A program made the translations under genes and the position numbers. Below are positions 10,715 through 21,861 of a DNA stretch of 64,000 nucleotides, one piece after another (within the stretch, counting starts at the first letter, position 1; the number at the start of each line of letters is the position of its first letter). Location of the stretch: NCBI RefSeq assembly GCF_018991925.1, contig NW_024754732.1, forward strand, positions 1,376,433 to 1,440,432. Direction: 5' to 3'. This DNA comes from Homarus americanus. Lineage: Eukaryota > Arthropoda > Malacostraca > Decapoda > Nephropidae. The notes beneath the pieces were generated by a model. That model was not told the origin of the DNA. It searched no databases and worked only from the letters and a program-made list of their open reading frames with translations.

Positions 10715-11308
10715 GTGCACGAGAAAGGATGGATGGATGAAGGCGGCATACAAATATGGCTTAAAAAAGTCTGGAACTTTAGACCAGGAGGACTGCGCAA
10801 AGAAAAAAGTCTTCTTGTGTGGGATATGTTTCGGTCACATCTTGTTGACAGTGTTACTGCTGGGATTAGGAAGGAAAACACTGATACAGCTGTGATTCCT
10901 GGTGGATTAACAAGTCTTGTCCAACCACTGGATGTTTCCATAAACAAACCATTTGAAGATGCGGTAAGAGTGAAGTGGAACAACTGGATGATAGAAGGCG
11001 ATAAGACATACACAAAGGGAGGCAACATCCAAGCTCCATCACTAGCAATATTATGTGAATGGATTGTAGAGGCCTGGGATGCAATCAGACCAGAAATTGT
11101 GGTGAAATCTTTTAAGAAATGTGGAATTTCGAATGCTCTTGATGGAACAGAAGACGACGACTTGTGGGATTATGAGGCTAATGAGAGCGTGAATGAGGAT
11201 GAAGATATTGATGATCCTATGGCTGATGATGGTGTGATCCATATGACGATGCTGTTCAAGGACAGGACTGGGAGGAGCTATTTGGTGCTGCAGATGATGA
11301 CAAGGTAA
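10715..11308 (+). pseudogene. POGK/Passer-like transposase, C-terminal half
   Basis: The frame reads LLVWDMFRSHLVDSV (second catalytic Asp block), AVIPGGLTSLVQPLDVSINK (third Asp block), then ILCEWIVEAWDAIRPEIVVK and SFKKCGISNALDGTEDD. IPGG...QPLDVS and the KKCGISNALDG tail are typical of the POGK branch of pogo transposases, whereas Tigger has PPNTT...QPMDQ. The N-terminal DNA-binding region and first Asp are absent upstream, so the copy is truncated. The C-terminal tail is acidic (NEDEDIDDPMADDG). It cannot be an active transposase alone. Confidence 0.85.
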
Positions 11309-12009
11309 ATGATTTTGATGGATTTTAATGAAAATATTCAGAAATATGGTATCGTAGTATTTATTCAAGTCAATTAGGATAGAATATTATTGTAATACAA
11401 CAGTTTTTTAACTGAAAACCATTCGAAAAGCGATTGCGGTAAAATCTTTTGAACGACGAAAGAAAGTGAAAGTCATTGTTTTCGTCACAATTTTATCCCA
11501 CTTTCCACTGTAATACGTACGTCATTTCAGCAAAAATATTACATTTCCCTATTTATTTCTGAGAATATATTCATTCAGGCACAGTTAAGGTAAAATATAC
11601 TTGTGATGTAATATTTTAATGAAAATATTTATAAATAAGGTATCGTATTTTTCTTTTGTTTCAAATTTAATTAACAAAGATTGGTGTTTCAAATTTAATT
11701 AACAAAAATTTATGTATCTATAAATAAACTTTTAAAAATGAATACTTTATGTTTTACATACTCCTGTGCATACCATACCATGCATTTGGCTACTTTGGGC
11801 TTGCTATGATGACGCAAGAGATCTGCCCTGGCAACTGTACCGACACTCACAGCGGGTGGTGCGTTGGTGCGTCGTTTCCATTGTTTACTGGTAGTTACTG
11901 GTAAATATTTTTCAACCTAACGAAACTATTACCCGTATAGAGGTCGACCCCCAACTTTTTGCCAAAAAATTTGGTCTTAAGAACTCGTGCTATACACGGG
12001 TATATACGG

Positions 12010-12243
12010 TATTTTTAATTTGGATCAACAATAATTCTTTCTTATCTCCTGCAGCTTGATTAATTTATAAAATTTTATCATAACAAACTGCACAATTCAA
12101 TGGTGAAAACAGGTTGTCTGAGACACAGCTGCTGTGAATTATGCAAGCCAAATGAGGATCTAACTTGGTAATCCAAGTGGCTATACATCCTTGACAATTA
12201 CATGTAGTATGGCCCCCTTGGGTCCTGGGTGAAACTACTACTA
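12010..12243 (-). pseudogene. DIRS-1 Gag N-terminal Cys/His segment
   Basis: The minus strand reads LACIIHSSCVSDNLF and LNCAVCYDKIL, matching the DIRS-2 Gag start region near 25000-25080. Upstream of this are Cys residues (TTCNCQGCIATW). The Cys/His spacing suggests a zinc-binding module at the Gag N-terminus. The segment lies between the Passer-like element and the next TIR element. Confidence 0.65.
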
Positions 12244-12384
12244 CAGGTGGCCTATCAAAAATCCGGCAACCGATAAACCGGAACCTTCAGTTTTCCGGCA
12301 TGGATTTCAGAGCGCATTTTCAAATATTTCTATGTTTATTTAATGAAGATATATGTTTTAGCTCATAAAATTCATACAAATTAC

Positions 12385-13017
12385 CCGGCCAGAATATAAT
12401 TTACATTGCTGGAATTCTTACAATTTGATGATCATTTTGAATATAAACATCATAGATTTTGCATTAGACATACAAATTTTAGATATAATGTTTACTCTGA
12501 GTAAATATGTTATCTTTTGTGCAAAATATATGAAATTTATATTCAAAATATTCCTGGTCTTACAAGGAATCCAGCAATGTCAATTATATTATCCTAACTT
12601 CAGTCTGAGGTATTATTTATTACTAAAAAGGTAAATAGTCTGGTTTTCCCACACATTTATCTGGTAGGGAGGGTTGGTGGGGGATGGGGGGAGGGAGGGA
12701 CCGTCCGACCATCTGGCACGGTGTGAAGAATATTTTTTTTTTTTATTAACTGAAGATATTTGTTTTAGCTCATAAAATTCATACAAATTACCCGGCCAGA
12801 ATATAATTTACATTGCTGGAATTCTTACAATTTGATGATCATTTTGAATATAAACATCATAGATTTTGCATTAGACATAAAAATTTTAGATATAATGTTT
12901 ACTCTGAATAAATATGTTTTCTTTTGTGCAAAATATATGACATTTATATTCAAAATATTCCTGGTCTTACAAGGAATCCAGCAATGTCAATTATATTATC
13001 CTAACTTAAGTGTTTAA
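12385..13017. repeat. Two tandem hairpin units (+ orientation)
   Basis: Each unit starts near ACCCGGCCAGAATATAATTT, carries one arm with TTGCTGGAATTCTTAC and ends with an inverted arm containing CAAGGAATCCAGCAATG, so each can fold on itself over about 230 bp. A G-rich linker (GGTTGGTGGGGGATGGGG) and a T-run separate the units. The same unit recurs throughout the window. The short open frames in it are conserved only because the DNA is repeated. Confidence 0.85.
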
Positions 13018-13068
13018 TTTTCTTTGTTTAAAGGACTGTACAGGTAGTCATTTTCTGTTAAACTTATA

Positions 13069-14662
13069 CAGTTGTACCCCACTTAACGCGGTCAATTGAA
13101 CCCAGAGGGTCCCGCGTTAAGTGAACAACAGAACATATGGGATTAATTCCAATAGAAACCGGCCCGACCCCCAAACTCCACTTTTTGAAGGCACATACCT
13201 ATGTTGTAGTAAAAATAACATCTGAATTTTATGATGGTACATGCACACAATTAATACTTAAGAGAAATAGAGAAATACAGTCACCAAGTTAATGTCCATT
13301 CAAATAATGGACTCAACTCCCTCCCCCTCTCACACTACACAGCCGGCTAACAGATGGTCGGTCGGTCCCTCCCTCCCCCCCCCACCCCCCACCAACCGTC
13401 CCAAGGAGATGTGTGGGATAACCTCAAACTAAAGTTAGGAAAATATAATTGACATTGCTGGATTCCTTGTAAGACCAGGAATATTTTGAATATAAATGTC
13501 ATATATTTTGCACAAAAGATAACATAGTTACCTAGAGAAAAATTTTTATCTAAAAATTGTAAGTTTAAAGCAAAATATATGATGTTTATATTCAAAATGA
13601 TCACCAAATTATAAGAATTCCAGCAATGTAAATTATATTCTGACCGGGTAATTTGTATGAATTTTATGAGCTAAAACAAATATCTTCAGTTAATAAAAAA
13701 AAAATAATCTTCACGACACTATCTGTCAATCAAAGTACCCCACCTTGCCTCCCCCCCTCTTCCAACCGCGCGGTCAGTCCCAACCCTCCCCCCACCCCCC
13801 ACCAATCCTCCCTTCCAGAGTTTTTAACATTTAGTATTAAATAATACCTCAGATTAAAGTTAGGATAATATAATTGACATTGCTGGATTCCTTGTAAGAC
13901 CAGGAATATTTTGAATATAAATGTCATATATTTTGGACAAAAGATACCATAGTTACCTAGAGAAAAATTTTTATCTAAAAATTGTTAGTTTAAAGCAAAA
14001 TATATGATGTTTATATTCAAAATGATCGCCAAATTATAAGAATTCCAGCAATGTAAATTATATTCTGACCGGGTAATTTGTATGAATTTTATGAGCTAAA
14101 ACAAATATCTTCAGTTAATAAAAAAAAATAATAATTCTTCACAGGGTAACAGATGGTCGGTCGGTCCCTCCCTCCCCCCCACCCCCCACCAACCGTCCCA
14201 AGGAGATGTGTGGGATAACCACTAAATTTTAATAAATAATACCTCAAACTAAAGTTAGGATAATATAATTGACATTGCTGGATTCCTTGTAAGACCAGGA
14301 ATATTTTGAATATAAATGTCATATTTTGCACAAAAGATACCATAGTTACCTAGAGAAAAATTTTTATCTAAAAATTGTAAGTTTAAAGCAAAATATATGA
14401 TGTTTATATTCAAAATGATCACCAAATTATAAGAATTCCAGCAATGTAAATTATATTCTGGCCTGGTAATTTGTATGAATTTTATGAGCTAAAACAGGCA
14501 GTCAGGCAGGGTGGCGGGTGGGGCAAATCTAAAAATAGCGTCTCGGACACTCACCGCGTATATGTGGAAAAAATCCGCGTTAAGTGAAAGTTCAGCTTTG
14601 GCAAGGCACCGCTTATATGCGAAAACGCGTTAAGTGAAACCGCGTTAGGCGGGGTAAAACTG
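13069..14662. mobile_element. Hairpin-array element, copy 1 (3 units)
   Basis: Left end CAGTTGTACCCCACTTAACG and right end (reverse complement) CAGTTTTACCCCGCCTAACG are TIRs with TA at 13067-13068 and 14663-14664. The interior has three hairpin units (about 13425-13655, 13855-14085, 14255-14490) separated by C-rich linkers. There is no transposase. End structure relates it to Tigger-A/C type families. It is nested in the element at 12244-14753. Confidence 0.85.
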
Positions 14663-14753
14663 TACAGCAAATATAACCATCAGTTTTCCGGCATTTTCGA
14701 AAATCCAGCACTCCTCAGGTCCCGAGGTTGCCGGATTTTTGATAGGCCACCTG

Positions 14754-15786
14754 TACTGAATTCACATCCTCTACTGACGGACATTTCCTTGTATGTAGTG
14801 TATGAGCTGAACTTTCCAGTCATTGTATCTCCTCACTCAACACTAGATCCCCAGGGACAGTTCTGTGGTCTCCATCCTCTAGCAGTCCAGACAAGTGTCC
14901 TTCATCTTCCAGTTGCACATCATTCATCTAAACTAGGAGGAACACTATGAGCCACACTGTATCATCATAATAATACAAGGGAGACAACATTTTCTCCCAA
15001 ACATAATCAATATGACTCCTAACTGTGATACTTTAGTAAGTTATTTCATTAATATCTCTTATTGTTATATAAGTCACCAGTGTGACAATCATAAACAACT
15101 AACTCACTATATCATACACCTCGCCCTTCTCTTATCTCAATTATCCCTCAGCTCAATGAACTTTGTTTCTTAATCAAGCTAACTTCATTTTAGAGCATTA
15201 ATATTTTGAGGAATCACCAAGTTCTCTATTTGTTGCCAATCAGGGTGCACAGACATCACCGCTTCAACTAATCATGCTTGAGCGATGATGCCTGAGTGAG
15301 CATCAAGTCACCCAGAAGGGTTGACAGTGCTGAGCTGCTACCATAGCACTCAACTGGCTAACATTGTTCACCATTACTTTAGCAATATGTATTGGGTTGA
15401 GAATTCCACCCTAAATGGTTCTCATATAACCCATACTAAGGATACAAAGTCCATCTCAAGATAACTCTAGATTGCTAGTAAGACCGGAAGATTAGCGTCC
15501 GGAAGGAACACTAAGACTAGCAGCCTCGCTAAAGTTCGCCTGGAAAGGCTGAACCCGCTACTGAGGACATGAATAAAATAGAGTTATGAAGAGAAAAACT
15601 TAACTCTGGCCTGCATGCTGAGAGTAATTAGATAACCCAGGGCGGAAGCCCGAAAAGTTTTGTGAACGAACATGAGGAGAGGGATGGCCACATATACAGT
15701 ATCATGGTTTTCATACTTGCACGTGTATAATTGAGACAAAGAAAAAATTTATATATAGTATATATATATACATATATATATCTATA
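14754..15786 (-). mobile_element. DIRS-1 right terminal region with Gag start
   Basis: From about 14980 to 15786 this is the inverted partner of 1-1522. At 14754-14927 the minus strand encodes the apparent Gag N-terminus, starting MNDVQLEDEGHLSGLLEDG at 14927 and continuing into 12010-12243 once the inserted element is set aside; one stop codon lies within. The region is cut at 15786 by a Tigger-B insertion, so the outermost repeat end is not seen. Confidence 0.75.
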
Positions 15787-16607
15787 CAGTGGTCTCTCGG
15801 TTAACGAATGCCTCGGGTAACGAAATTTCGGTTAACGAATTACCTCCCATAAGGATCTTCAATTCGGTTAACGAACAAAAATTTGATTAACAAAATCCTT
15901 ACGAAAATCACGTTTTGTTGTGAGCAATAGCTGGTCAGCTGATGGCCCAATCTGCCAATTCAGTAATCTGTTCTATGTTTAAATTCGTTTCCAATTGAGT
16001 AAATATCATTTAAGTTGAGCTTTTTTAATATTTTTTAATGTTTTATATTAAAATAATTAGTTATTTTAACATTTATTTAACATATTGGCAATACATGTAT
16101 TATCTGGACATTATATGAATTATCCCTGTACCCTCTCAGTCTGGCTTGTTTAATGAGAGAGAGCAGCCATTTTGTTGGTGTCTTGAATATTTTTGCATAT
16201 TTCATCGAAATTATTGGTCATTCTGAACCTTAGTTAACATATTGATAATATATAGTGTAGTGCAGTGTTGATTTAAAGAAAATAATCTTGAATTACACCT
16301 AGTGATCTTAAAATTTTATTGGTGAAATGACGGCATCAAGCATAGGTCCCCAGAAAGGTGCTTTCTCCTCCTTCCCCACTTCCTTCTTTTCTCCCTTCTC
16401 CTCCACCCCCACTTCTAATTCCCATCATCATCATCATCAACCAGGAACCTTCTACCTACACACCTCAGAGTAAGTGTACTTTACCTCATTTTATTTTACT
16501 TTGTATGTATTTTTCTGTGAGCTGGAACCAATTATCCAATATCCCATTGAAACAATAGATTCGGTTAACAAAATTTTCCGTTAACGAAAGATTTTCTGGA
16601 ACGTATT
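15787..16607 (+). mobile_element. Tigger-B non-autonomous copy, left and middle part
   Basis: Begins CAGTGGTCTCTCGGTTAACG after TA at 15785-15786 and is collinear with the Tigger-B 5' and 3' untranslated regions at 42076 and 36689, including CCCACTTCTAATTCCCATCA and GTGAGCTGGAACCAATTA. It stops at TTTTCTGGAACG (16607), where Tigger-C sequence begins. The expected last 25 bases reappear in related form at 19130-19154 (AATCGAGGGACCACTG then TA), so a nest or recombined copies lie between. Confidence 0.75.
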
Positions 16608-16740
16608 TTCGAGTCCCAACGTTAGTGATCGAGCTGTGTACTGACAAAATTTTTGTTTGTAATTCTCTCTAAAACGGCTGGCAAGCGTAAAAGTGAGAGT
16701 TTTTACGGTGCTGAGAAGAAAAAGAGACCCAGAAATTTAT
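16608..16740 (+). pseudogene. Tigger-C 5' fragment with transposase N-terminus
   Basis: Matches the 5' part of Tigger-C copies (compare 31020-31150 and 31800-31920). The frame from about 16676 reads GKRKSESF then EKKKRPRN, the basic N-terminus of the transposase (MTGKRKSES in the 31862 copy). Coding stops at 16740, where hairpin-type repeat begins. Confidence 0.6.
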
Positions 16741-17151
16741 GTAAATCTACCCAAAATACAGTTGAATGCATTTTTATTAATATGTACTATGTACTAAAAA
16801 TTTTATCTCTTGTGCAAAATATATGATGTTTATATTCAAATTAATCACAATCGTATAAGAATTCCAGCAATGAAAATTATATTCTCCCCGGTCACTTCTG
16901 TGACATTTTATAAGCAAAAAACAAAAACTAAAGCTGAAGGACATAAATAAACAAATAAATACTTCACTAGATCTTTGGCGCCAACTGTCAAACATGTTAC
17001 TGTCACCTCCCCTTCCCCTCTCCAGGGTTTGGTGGATTTAGGCTTTAAGTTTTTATCTTATATAATATCACAGACTAAAGTTAGGAGAATATAATTTGCA
17101 TTGCTGGAATCCTTGCAAGACAGTGAATAATTTGAATATAAACATCATATA
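16741..17151. repeat. Divergent hairpin unit, left half
   Basis: A diverged relative of the hairpin unit: one arm with GATGTTTATATTCAAATTAA and CCAGCAATGAAAATTATATT near 16825-16880, the other arm with TTGCATTGCTGGAATCCTTG near 17095. The linker includes TTTGGCGCCAACTGTCAAAC. It is split at 17151 by hairpin-array copy 2 and resumes at 18375. Similar divergent units lie at 18575-18960, 35755-36420 and 59510-60655. Confidence 0.7.
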
Positions 17152-18374
17152 CAGTATTACCCCGCCTAACGCGGTTTCACTTAATGCGTTTTATCATATA
17201 CGCGGTGCCTCGCCAGAGCTGAACTTTCACTTAACACGGATTTTTTCCACATATACGCGGTGAGTGTCCGGCTCGAGACGCTATTTTTAGATTTGCCCCA
17301 CCCGCCACCCTGCCTGACTGCCTGTTTTAGCTCATAAAATTCATACAAATTACCCGGCCAGAATATAATTTACATTGCTGGAATTCTTATAATTTGGTGA
17401 TCATTTTGAATATAAACATCATATATTTTGCATTAGACATACAAATTTTAGATAAAATGTTTTCTGAGTAAATATGTTATCTTTTGTGCAAAATATATGA
17501 CATTTATATTCAAAATATTCCTGGTCTTACAAGGAATCCAGCAATGTCAATTATATTATCCTAACTTTAATCTGAGGTATTATTTAATACAAAATGTTAA
17601 AATTTATTTTTTTCACCCCACATCTCTTGAAGGGAGGATTGGTGGGGGGTGGGGGGGAGGGTTGGGACTGACTGCATGGTTGGAAGAGGGGGGGAGGCAA
17701 GGTGGGGTACTTTGATTGACAGATAGTGTCGTGAAGATTATTTTTTTTTTTATTAACTGAAGATATTTGTTTTAGCTCATAAAATTCATACAAATTACCC
17801 GGTCAGAATATAATTTACATTGCTGGAATTCTTATAATTTGGTGATCATTTTGAATATAAACATCATATATTTTGCATTAGACATACAAATTTTAGATAA
17901 AATTTTTTCTCTGGGTAACTATGTTATCTTTTGTGCAAAATATATGACATTTATATTCAAAATATTCCTGGTCTTACAAGGAATCCAGCAATGTCAATTG
18001 TATTATCCTAACTTTAGTTTGAGGTATTATTTATTAAAATTTAGTGGTTTTCCCCCAAAAATTTCTCAGAGAGGGAAGAGCCGGCAGTGTAGTGTGAGAG
18101 TGGGAGGGAGTTGAGTCCATTATTTGAATGGACATTAACTTGGCGACTGTATTTCTCTATTTCTCTTAAGTATTAATTGTGTGCATGTACCATCATAAAA
18201 TTAAGATGTTATTTTTACTACAACATAGTTATGTGTCTTCAAAAAGTGGAGTTTGGGGGTCGGGCTGGTTTCTATTGGAATTAATCCCATATGTTCTGTT
18301 GTTCACTTAACGCGGATTTCACTTAACACGGGACCCTCTGGGTTCTATTGACCGCGTTAAGTGGGGTACAACTG
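17152..18374. mobile_element. Hairpin-array element, copy 2 (2 units, inverted)
   Basis: Left end CAGTATTACCCCGCCTAACG and right end (reverse complement) CAGTTGTACCCCACTTAACG, with TA at both junctions (17150-17151 and 18375-18376). Removing it rejoins AAACATCATA with TTTTGCACAAG of a divergent hairpin unit. Units are at about 17345-17580 and 17775-18020. The G-rich linker at 17644-17666 has four runs of three or more G. Confidence 0.88.
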
Positions 18375-19056
18375 TATTTTGCACAAGAGATAAAAACTTC
18401 AATACATTAGTACATTTTAATAATGTAAAAAATTTTCAACTGTATTTTGGGTAGATTTATATAAATTTCTTCATTTATTTTTATTCATTCACATGCACAC
18501 ACCATACTAAAAGAAACGTAAAAGAAATAAATGACCCAAGTGCAAACCTGTACTGTACATTTACTAAATGATTAGGGTACTAAAATTTTTGTCTAGTGCA
18601 AATTAAAGCTTGTTTATATTCAAATTAATCACTATCTTACAAGAATCCCAGCAATGTAAATTATATTCTCCCAGGTCATTTCAGTGGCAAATTATAAGAG
18701 AAAAGCTTAGTCACTCTTAAGGACTGATAAATAAACACACATTAGACCTTCAGCGCCAACTGTCAAACATATCACCTCACCTCCCCCCCCACTCCCTCCC
18801 TCTCCCCCATCTGCCCAGCCAGGGTTTTAGGCTTACAGTTTTCATCTTATATAATATCACAGACTAAAGTTAGGAGAATATAATTTGCATTGCTGGGATC
18901 CTTGCAAGACAGTGAATAATTTGAATATAAACGTCATATATTTTGCACAAGAGATAAAATTTAATCACCTGTATCACATTACAGTAGTGACTTAAGAGTT
19001 CTAGTGTATATATATGATATATATATAGTGATTTAAGGGCGATTTCGGGAAATTTG
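18375..19056. repeat. Divergent hairpin units and spacer
   Basis: Continues the unit interrupted at 17151, then a second divergent unit at about 18575-18960 (TTATATTCAAATTAATCACT arm and TTGCATTGCTGGGATCCTTG arm) with a C-rich linker near 18780-18820. A spacer with TATATATGATATATATATAG follows. No gene is seen. Confidence 0.65.
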
Positions 19057-19154
19057 TAGGAGTGTTTCTGACTGTATGCATTTTTTGGCTTTACTTTGTA
19101 TGTACTTTTCCTGTGAGTTGTAACCAATTGTGTTTGTAAATCGAGGGACCACTG
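19057..19154 (+). mobile_element. Tigger-B right end fragment
   Basis: Contains TTTACTTTGTATGTACTTTTC and GTGAGTTGTAACCAATTGTG, then AATCGAGGGACCACTG followed by TA, resembling Tigger-B right ends at 37440-37479 and 44380-44488. The inner TTAACGA words are lost. Confidence 0.6.
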
Positions 19155-19156
19155 TA

Positions 19157-19242
19157 TTATTTTTGCATTTTCGACTTACGACCAATTCGACTTACGACCT
19201 GGTCGTCGGTCCCTAACCCCGCCGTAAGTCGGGGACTGGCTG
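19157..19242 (+). mobile_element. Tigger-C right end fragment
   Basis: Reads CGACTTACGACCTGGTCGTC then CCGTAAGTCGGGGACTGGCTG followed by TA, matching the right ends at 31200-31257 and 33260-33316. Together with 16608-16740 it may be one Tigger-C copy opened up by later insertions. Confidence 0.7.
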
Positions 19243-19244
19243 TA

Positions 19245-20239
19245 TTTCAAAATAATACTCATTTATGATAAATACACCTTGTACTGTACTTTGTACAATT
19301 AATTAGACAACCAGATTGTAAATATAATTTTCAAAATAAATCAACATCTCAAAGTTTAACTCTCCACAATAAGGTGATTAAAATTTGCCTTCTTACCAAT
19401 CTGACCTCCATGGATCTGACTGAGATTAAGTACCAAAAATATCAACAATTTGGACAGAATGCTCTTATACAGTACTTTTATCCTCTGGCCTTACATACAC
19501 ATTTAGTGACCATGAAGGGCCCCTGAAGCATGAAACCTGTGTGTCTTTAAGGTCAGCCATGAAAACAGTCACAAAATTCTTCATTATTATCTACATAACA
19601 AATAAACTGAACAAATCCTACATGGTTTATGTTCTGTCATCATTACTTACGTGCGTAATGCTTCCCCTGAATATCCACCAGTGGATGGCGCGAGCTTTCC
19701 TCTTCGTGATGCCCCATAAGCTTCCAGATAGGATCGGATGAAGTGAAGCTGTAAGAGAGAAAAATCTGAAGATGACAGAGTATCTTTCTGCCTGTCTTCC
19801 TATCCAATGGTCAATCCCTCCCTCCCACCCACCCAACATCAACTGTATACCTTGTAATAGAACAGTTAACCATAAAATGGAGTGCCAACATGCTAACCAC
19901 TCCAACTGCCAAGAAGCTTTAACAATGAAAAAGAATCCAAACAAGACTCAGTATAGAAATACCGGTAAACAAAGAGTACACTATACCCTCATTTATTGGA
20001 TAAAAAAGTCACTGGGTCATTTGAATGTTTGAAAAATCGAAACTAACCGAGTTTGAAATATTTTGACTTCATTCAGCAATTTCTGAATTTATATTATCAA
20101 ATATTCATTCATTTTCTGTTCAGTTTTTGTGCCTTGTCTTGGCTGCTTTATAAGATAATCTATTTATAATCACTGTGCAAGCATAATTTTTTTTTCAATG
20201 TACTGTATATACAGTACAGTACTGTAATAATAAAGTAAA
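19245..20239. other. Unassigned stretch
   Basis: About 1 kb with no repeat match that I can find elsewhere in the window and no convincing coding sequence. Short open frames at 19541-19741 and 19772-20032 have no domain signature. CACTATACCCTCATTTATTGG near 19979 looks like a decayed element end. It may be older intergenic or intronic DNA. Confidence 0.5.
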
Positions 20240-20600
20240 TGAGCCATTTTTTTCTAAAAACCAGATTTTGTGATATAACCCAGAATGCGACTCTTAGCCT
20301 TTAACCTAGGTATGTTAATGCCTAGCAATAACTCGCCAGGACAACATACAAGCAATTAAAACATCTAATAATTACTTAATAAGCAATATTAGGAGGACAC
20401 GTCGCTGCCTGGCATTTAATTGCAACTGTCGAAACCCCCCCCCCTTACATCCCATCGCACGCACTGCCACCATCATCTCTTGCCTTAGAGCAAGCAGTAA
20501 ACAAAAGTCAACTCTCGAGAGGTGGAGATGGGTGGGTTATCGGCGTAGCATTCTGGGTTATATCACAAAAACTGGTTTTTAGAAAAAAAAATGGCTTTTT
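20240..20600. repeat. MITE-like element with about 50-bp inverted ends
   Basis: The left arm from GCCATTTTTTTCTAAAAACC through TGTGATATAACCCAGAATGC is repeated inverted at 20543-20600 (GCATTCTGGGTTATATCACA...). The interior (20290-20500) includes CCATCGCACGCACTGCCACC. An inverted copy of the interior lies at 30480-30690 just outside DIRS-2. No TA duplication was identified, so the family is unknown. Confidence 0.7.
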
Positions 20601-20699
20601 GTTCAACCTCAGAATGCGACGCTTAGCTTTGAATACCCGAGCAGGAGGTGGAGAGGGAGGTGACTTTGCATACAAGGCTCCGCTAACTTAGGTCCAGAT

Positions 20700-21851
20700 T
20701 ATGATTATAAACCGTGTAGAATATTTCCAAAATTAGGAACAATTACCGGAAGGTAAAATGTTAATTTACAGATCTCAATTAGGATACTCACTTTATTATG
20801 GTGATGAAGAAGTTGTCTTTGAAAGTTTTTGAAGATCTCCAAAAGCCCATTTCCTTGATCTGACTGAAGCTCATACTGTATGCCGCAGAAAGGACACAGA
20901 CCCTGCGCATTTCCTAGTGTCATGTGCCAAAAATTTCTTGCCAGGGTCTGCTTGATTCACTAATTGAGATAAAGATATTATCATTTAACTAGAAGACAAT
21001 TTCTTACCATCCCTGGATGAGAAAACATAGGGGCCTCGATTAGGGAATCTGGATAACCATTCCTGAAGATTTTTAACTGGGCACAATATATGAGGAACCC
21101 TTGTCTCATCCATTAGGCATTTTAATCCCAATAGGTTGAGCTTGGAAATCTTCCCTTTCATTTTTTCTTAGGATCTCCGTAGGAAAAAGGGTAACATCCT
21201 ACTTAGAAAATACCAATAATGATGGATTATTGGAAATTGAAATCAGTTCACTTATTCTCATACCTGTTGCTATTGCTAGAAGGAAGGCTGCCTTCTGTAG
21301 TAATTTATCCCTGTTCAGATTTTTATTGTAATTAGGCCCCATAAGAAATTTAGTAACTTTTTCCAGAGACCAAGGTGGGATTCTCTTAGGCCGAGGGGTC
21401 TCTGAATGAAAAAGGACGATCTTAGCATTTAATATATCCTTGGGTTCAAAGTAATATTAAAACCCCAAGCCAGAGGGTCAACCAATGCTGATTTATAAGA
21501 TGCAATTGTCGATCCTTGAAGGCCTTTAACTCTGAACAGAAATTCTAAAAATTCTAACACAACTGTTTCCGACAATGATTCTGGAGTTGTTAACTTGATA
21601 AATTGTTGAAAAAGATTCCAAGCTTTCTCATATTGAATATAAGTTTGGGGTCTATGACCTGCTAATATATGGTTAGCTATATTGGGATTACCCAACAACC
21701 TATTTAAACTCCTTTTGAGAAACTCCAAGCGTGAAGTGCCAAGGATATCTCGAACTGAGAATGTAGTAACTGGTCTAGACATCCTTGTTGCAATTGTAGC
21801 AGATTCGGGCACCAGTCCAGCAGATCCAGGCACCAAGGTTGTAGGATCCAA
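20700..21851 (-). pseudogene. DIRS-2 tyrosine recombinase, frameshifted
   Basis: The N-terminal core-binding part is open at 21429-21851 (ARPQTYIQYEKAW-like helix, then SGSTIASYKSALVDPL-type segment). After a frame change the catalytic domain reads PPWSLEKVTKFLMG and AIATGMRISELISI at about 21241-21275, giving the first catalytic Arg. Another frame change later gives FLAHDTRKCAGSVSF near 20895-20930, the H-x-x-R box. I could not find the final catalytic Tyr in a clean frame; stops crowd 20700-20890. The enzyme would join the circular DNA intermediate to the target without an integrase. This copy is inactive. Confidence 0.8.
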
Positions 21852-21861
21852 TGTGGTGCAA

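Larger units (their letters stand above)
9575..11565. repeat. About 170-bp module repeated in both orientations
   Basis: A block spanning CAACAGTTTT, CCATTCGAAAAGCGATTACG, CACTTTCCACTGTAATACG and TACGTCATTTCAGC occurs at about 9615-9765 (plus), 9965-10155 (inverted) and 11365-11550 (plus). The same module occurs four more times in the related copy at 26400-26590, 26575-26720, 27945-28115 and 28130-28315. The first two copies form a large potential hairpin. It may be a multiplied transposase-binding subterminal region, but that is inference. Confidence 0.75.
9337..12009 (+). mobile_element. POGK/Passer-like pogo element
   Basis: Left end CCGTATATACTCGTCTATAA and right end GCTATACACGGGTATATACGG form imperfect TIRs bounded by TA at 9335-9336 and 12010-12011. 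The subterminal word TAGGTCGACCC occurs on the left (9371 and 9430 areas) and as AGGTCGACCCCC near the right end (11940), also inverted in effect. It carries a truncated plus-strand transposase at 10715-11308. A second family member is embedded in Tigger-D (about 26185-28773). Confidence 0.85.
12244..14753. mobile_element. TIR element (CAGGTGGCCTATCAAAAATC ends)
   Basis: Left end CAGGTGGCCTATCAAAAATC and right end GATTTTTGATAGGCCACCTG (written in window orientation) are perfect inverted repeats flanked by TA at 12242-12243 and 14754-14755. CCGGCA/TGCCGG words recur just inside both ends. There is no transposase. The interior holds two hairpin units (12385-13017) and a nested element (13069-14662). 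It interrupts the Gag gene of DIRS-1. Confidence 0.9.

Noticed and set aside
12425..18114. Many short open frames sharing TFIFKIFLVLQGIQQCQLYY, as if a conserved small protein family
   Set aside because: They are one reading of one arm of the repeated hairpin unit; copies include stops and frame changes, and conservation is at the DNA level across both arms.
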